Counted from the stretch's first letter, positions 42,470-53,226 are shown. The stretch is 64,000 nt of DNA from an uncultured bacterium (GCA_903906425.1 CAIVKH010000188.1:1-64000), one strand, 5' to 3'. A program made the numbers and translations. The notes: generated by a model from the sequence alone, not told the origin.

Positions 42470-45400
42470 ATGAGTTGTCGAAGAGTTTTGCTCGCCGGAT
42501 TACTGGCGTTGCCGTTGGTTGCGCCGTCCCGCGCGCCCGCGCAGTCCTTCGGCATCTACCGCGAGCTGTGGACGAACCTCCCGCTCGCGGCGTCGAACTC
42601 GCTGAACGTACTGACGAACACGACGCTGAACCCGAACTGGCCGACGAATCCCGTGGCCGGATTCACGATGACTTTCACGAATTTCGAGACTGAACTGAAT
42701 TCGGGAAAAACGAATTACGGCCAGCGGCTCCGCGCGTTCGTCGTTCCGCCCACGAACGGAAACTACACGTTCTGGATCGCCAGCGATGACGCATCGCAGC
42801 TATCGCTCAGCAGCGATGAAAATCCGTCGAACACAACCATCATCTCGCTGGTGACGCTCGCCTGCACGAATCATCAGTGGAGCAAACAGACCAGCCAGCA
42901 GTCGGCGCAAATTTTCATGGAGGGCGGCCGACGATATTATACCGAGGCGCTGATGCAGCAGAGCAGCAACCTCGACAATCTGTGCATCCGCTGGAAAATC
43001 CCCACCGGCGCAATCGAGGAACCGATGACGGCTGCCGGTACCAACGGAACGATCATCATTCCATGCAGCGGCACGAACACGACGCCTGGAATTTACCGGC
43101 AACCCTCGAACGCGACAATCGTGGCGGGCACGAGAGCCGTCTTCAACGTGATTGCCACAAACAGATCGCAGCTGTCCTATCAGTGGCTTCAAAATGGAAT
43201 CGTCGTGACCGGCGCGACGCGTTCGCTGTATGCGGTGAACGGCGCGATGCAATCGCAAAGCGGTGCCGTCTTCCGCTGCGTGCTTTCGAATTCTGCGGGC
43301 GCGGTGACGAGCGCCGTCGCGACGCTGGTGGTGCAACCGCCGCCGGCATTCGGCGTCTATCGCGAGCTGTGGACGAACCTCAGCGCGACCATCACCAACT
43401 CGCTGAATGCACTGACCAACACGCTGAACAATCCGAATTGGCCGACGAACCCGGCGGCGAATTTCACGACCGTGTTCAGCAATTTCGAGACGGAAGTGAG
43501 TTCGGTGAATACGAATTATGGCCAACGATTGCGCGCCTTTGTCGTGCCGCCGGCGAACGGTCCCTATACGCTTTATATCGCGAGTGACGATTCCTCAAAG
43601 CTGTTTCTCAGCACGGATGAAAATCCGAGCAATGCGTCGGCCGTCTCGTCGGTCAATACGAATACATCGCCGCACCAATGGAACAGCGAAACCAACCAAA
43701 AATCCGCAGCGATCTGGATGGAGACGGGCAGGCGCTATTACATCGAAGCACAGATGCAACAAGGGCTGGGCAACGATAATCTGTGCGTCAAGTGGGCAAT
43801 TCCCAATTCGACGAGTGAGGAGCCGCTGACGGCCAACAGTTTGCAAGGCACGGTGCTGATTCCCTGCAACGGTATCGTCGCGCCGCCCGGCATTTGGAGA
43901 CAGCCGTCGAGTGCGACGGCTGTTGAAGGCGCGACTCCCGCCTTCACCGTCGTGGCCACGAATGGTTCGCAGCTGACATATCAATGGATGCTCAATGGCA
44001 CGAACATCTCCGGCGCGACCAAGTCTGTTTGCGTGGCGAGCAATGTGTTGCCCGCACTCAGCGGTTCTGGCTTCAGCTGCCTGTTGTCCAACTCGGCGGG
44101 CGTGGCAACGAGCGCCGTCGCGACGATCACAGTTCAACCTGCGCCGACGTTCGGCATCTTTCGCGAGTTGTGGAGTAATCTGAACACGACCGCGGGAAAC
44201 TCGCTCGCGATGCTCACTAACACGACATCCAATCCAAACTGGCCCGCCTGTCCGACAGTTGCATTCACAAAATACTTCACCAACTTTGAAGCGGAGATCA
44301 ACTCGGGAAAGAACTACTACGGTCAGCGCATGCGGGCGTTCGTCATTCCGCCCGCGAACGGAAACTATACGTTCTGGATCGCCAGTGATGATTCTTCCGG
44401 CTTGTTCTTGAGCGCCGATGAAAGTCCAACCAACAAGTCGCTGATTTGTTACGTGGCCCCGAATCAATCAACCGGGTCGGAAACATACACGACATACACC
44501 AACCAAATGTCATCGCAAGTTTATCTCGAAGGCGGACGGCGATACTACATCGAGGCGCAGATGCAGCAGGGCCTCGGCAATGACAATCTTTCGGTTCGCT
44601 GGCAATTGCCATCTGGCGAGTATGAACAGCCGATGACTTCCACAAGTGGAGTCGGAACGCTCTTGATTCCATACAACGGAATTGATCTTCCGCCGGGCCT
44701 TTGCCGGCAGCCCACCAACATCACGGTTTATGATCGGTTCAACGCAAGTTTTTCAGTGGTTTCTTCCAACCGTTCGCCCGTAACTTATCAGTGGACTTGC
44801 AATGGAACGAACATCGCAGGCGCGGTCAAACCGTCTTATGTGGTAAGCAACGCGACGGTCGGGATCAGCGGACAGATCTACATCTGCGTCATTTCGAATC
44901 CTGCCGGCGTGACGACCAGCGCCCTCGCCACACTTACTGTCATTTACGACACGACGCCGCCAACCGTGGTAAATGCGTTCAACTTAGGCCCGACAAATGT
45001 TCAGATAAACTATTCTGAGCCGGTGGAACCTTCCAGCGCGACGAACACAGCTAACTATGTTTTCAGCAACGGAGTGGCCGTCACAGGCGCGATGCTGTCG
45101 CCGGACAACACGTCGGTGACGCTGGCTGCCGGGCCGCTAGTTTACGGAAGCAATTACTGGGTTGTGGTCAATAATGTCCGCGATCAGGCGACCACACCCA
45201 ACATACTTGCAACGAACACCCTGGTGAAGTTTACCGCCACTCCTTATCTGTCGCTGGACATCGGAAATTCGACGATCACCTCGGTTGTAACCATCGTGAG
45301 CAATGGCGTTGACATTCTTGCTGCAGGTTCCGGCATCGGCGACGGGCCATCGGATCAATTCAACTTCAACTCACTGGCGCGAACGGGGGATTTCGATGTG

Positions 45401-48400
45401 AGCCTGCGACTTGCGAACCTCGGCCTTTCTGACGTTTTTGCCAAAGCCGGACTGATGGCTCGCGAAAAGCTGACAGTAGGCAGTCGTTTTGCCGCATCTT
45501 TCGCAACGCCTTCCATGGCTGGCGATTTCTTCGAGTGGCGTGATCCGGCGGGTATTGCGAGCAGTAAAACAGGTAATTTCCCTGCAAATTTCCCGAATTC
45601 GTGGCTGCGACTTAAACGTGCTGGTAATGTCTTTTCGGGATATGCCAGCTATGACGGCTTGGCGTGGACGCAATTGGGCGGCGCAACAATCGTGATGACA
45701 AATCCGGTCTATGTCGGGCTCATACTCACAAGTCGTTCCACCAACCAGGCCATACTGGCGCAGTTTCGCGACATTACCGAAATGACCGGCAACGTGGTCA
45801 TCGCGACAAGTGTGAGCCCCCGCGACTTGATCGGCCCGACCAGTCGGAAGACTCCAATCGTATTTTCCGAGATGATGTATAAACCCGCACCGCGTGCCGA
45901 CAGTAACAACGTCGAATTTGTTGAGATTTATAACTCCAATCCTTGGTTCCACAACATCGGCGGTTACAGCATAGTCGGCAGCAGCATGGCCTACACTTTC
46001 CCATCCGGAACGGTCATTGCTGGCGGTGCATATCTCTGCATTGGCGCATCACCGCAGGGAATAGCCAATGTTTATGGGGCAACCAATATTATGGGGCCTT
46101 ACACTGGCAGCCTGAAGAAATCCGACACGCTGAGTCTGTATGACGAAGTCGGCGCTCTTCTACTCTCCATTTCATATAGCGACCTGTTGCCTTGGCCGGT
46201 GGCAGCCGGCGGTATCGGCCACTCGCTTATTCTCACGAACCCGACCTATGGCGAGAACGACCCGCGGGCGTGGGACATCAGCTCTCAAATGGGCGGCACG
46301 CCGGGCACGATCAACACATATGTTCCCGATCCTCTCGATGGCGTTGTCATCAATGAGTTCCTCGCACACACGGACCTGCCGATGCAAGATGCGATCGAAC
46401 TGTACAACCACAGTAATGCGCCAAAGAATCTCTCAGGCGCGTGGCTTAGTGAAGATTCGACAACTAATAAGTTCCAAATCCCGCCTGGCACCATTATTCC
46501 CGCCCGCGGTTTTGTCTATTTTCAAGACGGCCAACTCGGGTTCCGCCTCAATAAGACAGGCGATAAGATCTTCTTGTGGAATTCGAACCAGACCCGCGTG
46601 GTAGATGCGGTGAATTTCGAACCTCAGGAAAACAGTGTCTCCATGGGACGCGTGCCCGATGGCTCCGGCGATTTCTATCGGCTCGCATCACTGTCACTTG
46701 GCACCAACAACGGACCGCAGCGTTTATCCCCCATTGTCATCAACGAATTGATGTACAAGCCGATTTCTGGAAATGACGATGATCAATATGTTGAACTGTT
46801 CAATCGGGCATCCAGTAACATCGATCTAAGCGGATGGAACTTCTCCAGCGGGATAATGTTTTCATTTCCATCCAATACTGTCATGTCGCCCGGCGGCTAT
46901 CTTGTGATTGCGAGAAGTGCGGCACACTTGCGGACGAACTATCCGAATTTGGATTTGTCGAACTGCCTTGGCGATTTCGGGGGCAAGTTAAGCCATGGCG
47001 GCGAGCGCGTCGCGCTGGCGTTCCCGCACACGAGCATCGTCATAACGAACGGCCTGACGAATTCCTCGACAATGTACATTTCCGTAAGCGAAGTTACCTA
47101 CAACACAGGCGGCCGATGGGGCTTATGGGCTGCGGGTGGCGGAAGCAGCCTTGAATTGATCGATCCGAATGCTGACACACGGCTCCCATCGAGTTGGGCC
47201 GACAGCGATGAAACGGCCAAAGCGGCATGGACAAACATCGAGTTCACCGGTGTACTGGACAATGGAGCAAACTACGGATCATCCATATCGAATGCGCAAC
47301 TTGGAATACTGGATGTTGGCGAATGTCTCGTGGATGACGTTGAGATATATTCAGGAACCAACATGCAGAATCTGGTCATCAACCCGAGTTTCGAAGGCGG
47401 CGCGACCAACTGGTTTCTCGAAGGCGATCATGTCCGTTCGAGTCTTGAGAATATTGGGTACAATGGCAGCAGTCGGTCGCTCCACATGAGAGCGAGCAGC
47501 CGCGTGTGGACCGGCGCGAACTGTTGCGAGTTCTATCTTCAAAGCAACACAATGGCATCGGGCCAGACTGCGACAATGCGTTATAAAGCCCGCTGGTTGC
47601 GTGGATGGCCGGAGATTTATTTACGGCTCAATGGCAATTGGCTTGAGGCCACCGGTCCAATGCCGGTTCCCTCAAATCTTGGAACGCCGGGACTACCGAA
47701 CAGCCGTTACATTACAAACGCGCCACCGGCGATCTATTCCGTCTCCCATTGGCCCACGGTGCCTTCAACAGGTCAGTCCGTCGTTGTAAGTTGTCGCGTA
47801 AGCGATCCCGACGGTGTGGCAAGCCTTGCCATGAATTACCGCATTGATCCGGCAACGAACTACACGTCGGTTGTGATGAAGGATGACGGTACGGGCGGCG
47901 ACGTCATTGCGGGTGATGGCATTTTCAGTGCAACATTTCCGGGACAGGCGAGTAACAAGGTCATTGCCTTCACAATTCTCGCGACTGACTCCCGTGGCGC
48001 GACGAACCGTTTTCCGGAAATTCGCAACATCAACGAACCGGATCGCGAATGCGTCGTGTATTTCGGCGACGGAAACCCCACTGGCAGTTTCGGCATCTAT
48101 CACTTGTGGTTGACGCAGGCGATGATCAACCGGTGGAATTCCCTGCCTGACTTGAGTAATGAATCGCACGACTGTACAATGGTGAATGGCAACCGAGTCA
48201 TATATAACATGCAAGCTCGCTATGCCGGCAGTCCTTACCACCAAAATTTCAATGGGCCAAATGGCACATCACTCTGCCATTACAAGTGGACGTTTAACGA
48301 TGATGACAAGTTTCTAGGCCTGACCTCATTCAACAAGATTCATCAACCGGGCAACAGTGCGGGCGATGACCCGACAATTCAACGCGAACAACTCGCACAC

Positions 48401-51400
48401 ACCTTCATGCGAGCACTGGGCGTACCGTGGCTCAACAGGCGCTATGTCGTCGTGTATGTGAACGGCAACCGCCGCAGCACCTTGATGGAAGACGCGCAGA
48501 CGCCCGATTCTGACATTGTTGATGAACGATGGCCTAATGACGCAGACGGATGGTTATACAAGATGCAGCCATGGTTCGAGTTTCCGCCCGCCTTTACCGA
48601 CAATGCGGCGAATCAGAACAAGTCATTTTGCTTGTTGGGAAACTACACCACCACCGGCGGCGAAAAGAAGAAGGCGCGTTACCGATGGAATTATATGATT
48701 CGTAGTTCGCCCTATTCTGCAAATGACTTCACGAACATCTATGCACTGATTGATGCCGCCAATTCTCCAAGCAACACCCTTTCCGCAAACATGAAGAATA
48801 TCGCGGACATGGAGAACTGGATGCGTATCTTTGCGGCCAATCATGCAGCGGGAAACTGGGACTCCTTCGGCTGCAATAATGCGCAGAATCTCTATGGTTA
48901 TATTGGTCAAAAGGGCACGAAATATTCCCTGATCATGTGGGATTATAATATCGTCATCGGTCTTTCATCAACATGGACACCACCAGCACCTTATCTTTTC
49001 ACCTACGACAGTGGCAGCGATGTGGCGATGGACCACCTCTATCGCAATCCTGAATTCCGTCGCATGTATTGGCGGGCCTTGCAGGAGTTGGTCAATGGGC
49101 CGCTCGATGCATCGCAATATGGACCATTCCTCGACACAAGGTTCACCACGTTCACCGCAAACGGTATAAGTGTCGAGAACCCTAATACATTTCTCAAAGG
49201 TTGGATGTTCACGGCGCAGACAGGTATCGCCGCACAGGTTTCGGGAGCGAACGCGACGAACTTCACCATCAGTCCGACGATCACTTATTCGAACAACATC
49301 GCTTTCATAAGCGGTTCGGCTCCGTTCAATGTGAAGACGGTCTGGTTCAATGGGGCTGAGTGGCCAATAACATGGACAAGTATAACTGGATGGACTGCGA
49401 GAGTCGTTGCACCACCGGGCACAAACAGTTTCAGTGTGGCTGGCGTCGACATCCATGGCAATCAGATAGCGGGCGACACCGGCGTCGTCTCTGTTGTGTA
49501 CACTGGATATTCGCCATCCCTGACCGGTCAAGTAGTGATCAGCGAAATCATGTACAACCCCACGGCCGGCCCCCAGTATCTTGAGTTGTTCAATACTTCC
49601 ACAAATATGGCCTTCGATTTGTCGGGCTGGAAGTTCAATGGGGCCTCATACACATTCCCGGCTGCATCCATGCTCGCGCCTAGCTCCTTCCTGACCCTGG
49701 CAACTGACAGTCGTGCATATTCGGCGCTCTATGGCGGAACGAATATCGTATTCGACATTTTCACCGGAACATTGGATTCAAACGGCGAAACATTATCATT
49801 GCTCGCTTACCTCGGGAATCAGACGTCTGTCGTGGATCGGGTCCGATATGAAGCCGGAGTTCCATGGCCGGTCATCACAAACGGAGCCGCGTTGCAACTT
49901 ATAGACCCCACGAATGACAACAGCCGGGTTTCAAATTGGGGTATTGGCATATCAAATGTACCCTTCAGCCGGCAATGGGTCTATGTGGCATCCACCGGCA
50001 CGGTGTCCGGCACGAATCTGCTTATTTACCTGCAGAGCAACGGCAGTAATTATGTGGATGATGTGCACCTCGTTGTTTCCAATCAGGATGTCGGGACCAG
50101 CATTGTCAGCAATGGCGGTTTTGAGACAGCCTTTAACCCGTGGACTTCGACCACTTATTACACAAGCTCAGCCATCACGACGAACTTCAAGCATTCCGGC
50201 ACATCGGCGCTAAGCATCGTGTCGTCATCCGGCGGCGACAGCAGTCTGAACGTGGGGCAGAGCATTCTTCCGGCCCCGCCATCGGGTGCGGTCTGCACGA
50301 TGAGTTACTGGTATCTGCAAAGCACCAGTAGCGCGCCAAACATTGTTGTCCTATTGCAGGGCGGTGGCGTGTCAAACATGTCCGTGCCTTACGTCCCGCC
50401 GCTGACCAACACAGCTCTCGAAACACCTGGGAGGAGTAATTCAATCAGCAGCAGGCTGCCCGCCTATCCTGCTTTGTGGCTCAATGAAGTTGAGGTCGAC
50501 AATATCACTGGACCAACGGATAACATTGGAGATCACGATCCGTGGGTGGAAATATGCAACACGGATACAAATCCTATAAGTCTTGCCGGGCTCTTCCTGG
50601 CAGATAACTACACAAATTTGCTGGAATGGGCATTCCCGACAAATGCAATGGTACCATCGAACGCTTTCGTGGTCGTCTGGTGTGACGCACAGACGAATCA
50701 GGCGACAACCAACATGTTGCACACAAATTTCCGGCTGCCATCGGGAAATGGACGGATCGCGCTGTCGCGGATGGTTGGGGCGGCAACTCAGATCGTTGAC
50801 TATCTAACCTACACGAACCTTCCTTCCAACTGGAGTTATGGCGATGTGCCGGACGGGCAACCCTTCTACCGCCAGAAGATGTTCAATGTCTCGCCGGGCG
50901 CGCCCAACAACAGCGTTGCGGCGCCACTCAACGTCTTCATCAATGAGTGGATGGCGGAGAACACGAATACGCTGGTTGATCCGGCTGACAGCAAGTGCGA
51001 AGATTGGTTTGAGATATACAATCCGGACACGAACAGCGTTGACCTGGGCGGCTATTATCTGACCGACACGTTGTCGGACCCACTGCAGTTCATGATCCCG
51101 GCAAACGGTCATTACCTTGTTCCACCGGGTGATTACCTCTTAGTCTGGGCCGATGGAAAGAACTCGAAGAACTCGACCAATGATCTTTCCCTTCATGTGA
51201 ATTTCAAACTAGCCAAGGAAGGCGAAGCCATCGGGCTTTTTGCCGTCAACGGCACTGCCATTGATGCGATCACGTTCGGGGCGCAGACCGCGGACACAAG
51301 CCAGGGACGATATCCCGATGGGACGGCGAACATCTTCTTCATGCCCCCCACCCCGCTTGCGGCCAATAATATCTTCAACACGGCCCCCATCGTTGCCGCC

Positions 51401-51895
51401 ATCAGCAATAAGTACGCCTATCTGGGCCAGACCTTGCGTTTCGTGGCCACGGCGACGGACAACGAGGGGCAGTTCCAGACGCTGGTCTTCAGCCTCGATC
51501 CCGGCGCGCCCGCGGGTGCAAGCATCAATGGTGCGACCGGCGAATTCAGTTGGCCTGTGACGAACGCGGCGGTTGTTGGCACCAATTCCATCACTGTGCG
51601 CGCGACCGACAACGGCACGCCGCCGATGAGCGGAACCAATGCGTTTGCCGTGATCGTGCTTTCGCCGGCCGCTTACACCTGTGTTTCGGTGCCGGCGGCC
51701 GGCGCGATCGTACAGCTTATGTTCGTCACCGCTCAGGGGATGACTTATCAATTGGAATACAAGGATGCCCTCGATGATCCTGGTGGCTGGCAACCGCTGG
51801 GTGATCCCGTCGCGGGTGATGGCTCGACGGTAGTTATCGCGGACAATCTGTCGTCGTCTTTACAGCGGTTCTATCGCCTGTGCATACTCCCATGA
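42470..51895 (+). CDS. Giant secreted PA14/Ig/lamin-tail/CotH-kinase-like protein
   Basis: A 3141-residue exported protein. The ATG at 42470 gives a signal peptide ending SRAPAQS; the GTG at 42425 is in frame but unlikely. Three consecutive modules (about residues 25-850) each pair a PA14-like domain (FGIYRELWTNL, YGQRLRAFVVPP, GGRRYYIEAQMQQ) with an Ig-like domain (YQW..NGT...GA). Then come an SbsA-type Ig domain, a laminin-G/DUF1349-like domain and several lamin-tail domains (VINELMYKP..G). A CotH-like spore-coat-kinase domain lies at about 1850-2250 (GIYHLWLTQAMINRW; IWDYNI-like MWDYNIVIG), followed by more lamin-tail domains, a putative-Ig domain and the tail ending RFYRLCILP. Likely a surface or extracellular protein; enzymatic activity of the CotH part is unproven. 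Confidence 0.9.
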   Translation: MSCRRVLLAGLLALPLVAPSRAPAQSFGIYRELWTNLPLAASNSLNVLTNTTLNPNWPTNPVAGFTMTFTNFETELNSGKTNYGQRLRAFVVPPTNGNYTFWIASDDASQLSLSSDENPSNTTIISLVTLACTNHQWSKQTSQQSAQIFMEGGRRYYTEALMQQSSNLDNLCIRWKIPTGAIEEPMTAAGTNGTIIIPCSGTNTTPGIYRQPSNATIVAGTRAVFNVIATNRSQLSYQWLQNGIVVTGATRSLYAVNGAMQSQSGAVFRCVLSNSAGAVTSAVATLVVQPPPAFGVYRELWTNLSATITNSLNALTNTLNNPNWPTNPAANFTTVFSNFETEVSSVNTNYGQRLRAFVVPPANGPYTLYIASDDSSKLFLSTDENPSNASAVSSVNTNTSPHQWNSETNQKSAAIWMETGRRYYIEAQMQQGLGNDNLCVKWAIPNSTSEEPLTANSLQGTVLIPCNGIVAPPGIWRQPSSATAVEGATPAFTVVATNGSQLTYQWMLNGTNISGATKSVCVASNVLPALSGSGFSCLLSNSAGVATSAVATITVQPAPTFGIFRELWSNLNTTAGNSLAMLTNTTSNPNWPACPTVAFTKYFTNFEAEINSGKNYYGQRMRAFVIPPANGNYTFWIASDDSSGLFLSADESPTNKSLICYVAPNQSTGSETYTTYTNQMSSQVYLEGGRRYYIEAQMQQGLGNDNLSVRWQLPSGEYEQPMTSTSGVGTLLIPYNGIDLPPGLCRQPTNITVYDRFNASFSVVSSNRSPVTYQWTCNGTNIAGAVKPSYVVSNATVGISGQIYICVISNPAGVTTSALATLTVIYDTTPPTVVNAFNLGPTNVQINYSEPVEPSSATNTANYVFSNGVAVTGAMLSPDNTSVTLAAGPLVYGSNYWVVVNNVRDQATTPNILATNTLVKFTATPYLSLDIGNSTITSVVTIVSNGVDILAAGSGIGDGPSDQFNFNSLARTGDFDVSLRLANLGLSDVFAKAGLMAREKLTVGSRFAASFATPSMAGDFFEWRDPAGIASSKTGNFPANFPNSWLRLKRAGNVFSGYASYDGLAWTQLGGATIVMTNPVYVGLILTSRSTNQAILAQFRDITEMTGNVVIATSVSPRDLIGPTSRKTPIVFSEMMYKPAPRADSNNVEFVEIYNSNPWFHNIGGYSIVGSSMAYTFPSGTVIAGGAYLCIGASPQGIANVYGATNIMGPYTGSLKKSDTLSLYDEVGALLLSISYSDLLPWPVAAGGIGHSLILTNPTYGENDPRAWDISSQMGGTPGTINTYVPDPLDGVVINEFLAHTDLPMQDAIELYNHSNAPKNLSGAWLSEDSTTNKFQIPPGTIIPARGFVYFQDGQLGFRLNKTGDKIFLWNSNQTRVVDAVNFEPQENSVSMGRVPDGSGDFYRLASLSLGTNNGPQRLSPIVINELMYKPISGNDDDQYVELFNRASSNIDLSGWNFSSGIMFSFPSNTVMSPGGYLVIARSAAHLRTNYPNLDLSNCLGDFGGKLSHGGERVALAFPHTSIVITNGLTNSSTMYISVSEVTYNTGGRWGLWAAGGGSSLELIDPNADTRLPSSWADSDETAKAAWTNIEFTGVLDNGANYGSSISNAQLGILDVGECLVDDVEIYSGTNMQNLVINPSFEGGATNWFLEGDHVRSSLENIGYNGSSRSLHMRASSRVWTGANCCEFYLQSNTMASGQTATMRYKARWLRGWPEIYLRLNGNWLEATGPMPVPSNLGTPGLPNSRYITNAPPAIYSVSHWPTVPSTGQSVVVSCRVSDPDGVASLAMNYRIDPATNYTSVVMKDDGTGGDVIAGDGIFSATFPGQASNKVIAFTILATDSRGATNRFPEIRNINEPDRECVVYFGDGNPTGSFGIYHLWLTQAMINRWNSLPDLSNESHDCTMVNGNRVIYNMQARYAGSPYHQNFNGPNGTSLCHYKWTFNDDDKFLGLTSFNKIHQPGNSAGDDPTIQREQLAHTFMRALGVPWLNRRYVVVYVNGNRRSTLMEDAQTPDSDIVDERWPNDADGWLYKMQPWFEFPPAFTDNAANQNKSFCLLGNYTTTGGEKKKARYRWNYMIRSSPYSANDFTNIYALIDAANSPSNTLSANMKNIADMENWMRIFAANHAAGNWDSFGCNNAQNLYGYIGQKGTKYSLIMWDYNIVIGLSSTWTPPAPYLFTYDSGSDVAMDHLYRNPEFRRMYWRALQELVNGPLDASQYGPFLDTRFTTFTANGISVENPNTFLKGWMFTAQTGIAAQVSGANATNFTISPTITYSNNIAFISGSAPFNVKTVWFNGAEWPITWTSITGWTARVVAPPGTNSFSVAGVDIHGNQIAGDTGVVSVVYTGYSPSLTGQVVISEIMYNPTAGPQYLELFNTSTNMAFDLSGWKFNGASYTFPAASMLAPSSFLTLATDSRAYSALYGGTNIVFDIFTGTLDSNGETLSLLAYLGNQTSVVDRVRYEAGVPWPVITNGAALQLIDPTNDNSRVSNWGIGISNVPFSRQWVYVASTGTVSGTNLLIYLQSNGSNYVDDVHLVVSNQDVGTSIVSNGGFETAFNPWTSTTYYTSSAITTNFKHSGTSALSIVSSSGGDSSLNVGQSILPAPPSGAVCTMSYWYLQSTSSAPNIVVLLQGGGVSNMSVPYVPPLTNTALETPGRSNSISSRLPAYPALWLNEVEVDNITGPTDNIGDHDPWVEICNTDTNPISLAGLFLADNYTNLLEWAFPTNAMVPSNAFVVVWCDAQTNQATTNMLHTNFRLPSGNGRIALSRMVGAATQIVDYLTYTNLPSNWSYGDVPDGQPFYRQKMFNVSPGAPNNSVAAPLNVFINEWMAENTNTLVDPADSKCEDWFEIYNPDTNSVDLGGYYLTDTLSDPLQFMIPANGHYLVPPGDYLLVWADGKNSKNSTNDLSLHVNFKLAKEGEAIGLFAVNGTAIDAITFGAQTADTSQGRYPDGTANIFFMPPTPLAANNIFNTAPIVAAISNKYAYLGQTLRFVATATDNEGQFQTLVFSLDPGAPAGASINGATGEFSWPVTNAAVVGTNSITVRATDNGTPPMSGTNAFAVIVLSPAAYTCVSVPAAGAIVQLMFVTAQGMTYQLEYKDALDDPGGWQPLGDPVAGDGSTVVIADNLSSSLQRFYRLCILP

Positions 51896-51960
51896 ACTTA
51901 GGGCGCTCTGTCGAGCCCCGTTCAATTGCCTCACGCCATCTCTGCGCGCCAGCTCAGGAC

Positions 51961-52007
51961 TTCCAATGGTTGGAAGTTTTCGGCGCGCAAGTTTCCAATG
52001 ATTGGAA
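51961..52007. repeat. 32-bp-phased palindrome array, locus 12 (2 copies)
   Basis: Copies at 51961-51975 (variant ATGGTT) and 51993-52007 (perfect), 32 bp apart, in a convergent gap between the giant PA14/CotH gene and the small lipoprotein gene. Confidence 0.95.
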
Positions 52008-52087
52008 GTTGCGATGCGAGCGTTCGCGATGCGGCCAGAACATAACGTTGGCCGGGCGCAGCCGGCTGGCCGCGGATGGGACGCCGG

Positions 52088-52456
52088 TTATTTCTTCGCG
52101 GGGGCGATGATGATCCGGTAGTAGCGCTGGACGCCGGCAGGAACCTGGTCGGTTTTCTGGATGTTTTCGCCGGTGCCGTTGATCCGTTCGCAACCCGGAA
52201 GGACGTTCCAGCGGGAGTTCGCGTCGCGGGTTTCGGCATACCAGAGCGAGTATTGTTCGCCGATTTTGGATTTCCAGCTCAGGGTAACCTCTTCGCCAAC
52301 TCGCGTTGTGAATAGCGCCGTTTGAGCGAGCGGCTTCTCGACCTCGGTGACGCAGCCGGCGGCGGAAAAGAGGATGATGGCAGCGGCAATCCATGCGCGC
52401 GCGTGGTTCGCGTACGAAAAACGCGGGCCGTGATCGCTGTCGTGTATCTTCCTCAT
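52088..52456 (-). CDS. Small lipoprotein consisting of a tail-type beta domain
   Basis: A 122-residue predicted lipoprotein. An N-terminal hydrophobic segment ends in a lipobox-like FSAAGC near residue 35. The mature part (VTLSWKSKIGEQYSLWYAET, then a W, GTG and QRYYRI) has the same pattern as the C-terminal tails of the giant secreted proteins here (W-strand, Y.L strand, W, F/YxR end), but stands alone. It starts 9 bases after the stop of the upstream secreted-protein gene, so the two are probably one operon. Function unknown; it may be a free-standing version of that surface-targeting or packing domain. Confidence 0.75.
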   Translation of the reverse strand: MRKIHDSDHGPRFSYANHARAWIAAAIILFSAAGCVTEVEKPLAQTALFTTRVGEEVTLSWKSKIGEQYSLWYAETRDANSRWNVLPGCERINGTGENIQKTDQVPAGVQRYYRIIIAPAKK

Positions 52457-52464
52457 CGCAGTTT

Positions 52465-53226
52465 TCAGGGCTTCGGAACCGTCGTGGGCTGGACTGGCTG
52501 GGCGCGCTCGTGAATGTCAATGACCTGCGGGGTCGAGGTGAGCGGCAGCGTGCCGGGCGGCGGCTTGGCAGCGTCGGGGCTTGCCGGCGTGTCCTGAATT
52601 TTGACCGGCGGCATTTCAGGTGCAGTGTTCGTGGCGGGCGACGGCGAGAAAGGCGGAGGTGTGCTGATGGCCCGGGTCGTTTCGCGTTTGATCGGGCCGG
52701 GTTGGTCGTACCAGCTGGAATGGCGGAACGGCTCGGCTTCGTCCTGCAACTTCAGGTTGTAGCGGCCGGAGAACCACTGCCACTCTTCCGGCGTCCACTG
52801 GAACAGGCGCCCGAATTCGTTCACGAGCGATGCGTTGTCCACGTCCTTGAGCACCTGCACGTGCTTGGCCCAGCCGGTGGCATTCTTCAGCGATGCCGGC
52901 AGCGTGTTTTCGTCGCCGAGCATCACGACCTGGCGGGGCGTGTCCTGAAGGAAGCGCACGTCCCGGTAGTCCTGCAGCGTGATGTGGATCCATTCGGTGC
53001 CGTTCCACGCGTAGAGCAGCGGCTCGGACGTCGAGGCCTCGCCGCGATAGGACACCAGCACGGCCGGACGCTTTTTGATCACATCGAACGACATTTGGAT
53101 GACTGAATAGCGCGCCGGCGCGACGATAAGCGTGTAATCGCCCTCCGTGGCCTGCGCCGGGTGCACCACCGCCAAGCCCGCCGCAACCGCAGCGGACGCA
53201 ACAAACAATTTCAAAATCCGTGACAT
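52465..53226 (-). CDS. Secreted protein of unknown function
   Basis: A 253-residue exported protein I do not recognise. I use the ATG at 53226 (GAGGAA 5 bases upstream), which starts a clean signal peptide (MSRILKLFVASAAVAAGLAV ending PAQA); the longer frame from 53394 is unsupported. The first 130 mature residues look like a compact alpha/beta domain (APARYSVIQMSFDVI, RPAVLVSYRG, AWNGTEWIHI, VVMLGDENTLP). The last 80 residues are Pro/Thr-rich and probably disordered. It precedes the lipoprotein gene by 8 bases. Confidence 0.75.
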   Translation of the reverse strand: MSRILKLFVASAAVAAGLAVVHPAQATEGDYTLIVAPARYSVIQMSFDVIKKRPAVLVSYRGEASTSEPLLYAWNGTEWIHITLQDYRDVRFLQDTPRQVVMLGDENTLPASLKNATGWAKHVQVLKDVDNASLVNEFGRLFQWTPEEWQWFSGRYNLKLQDEAEPFRHSSWYDQPGPIKRETTRAISTPPPFSPSPATNTAPEMPPVKIQDTPASPDAAKPPPGTLPLTSTPQVIDIHERAQPVQPTTVPKP

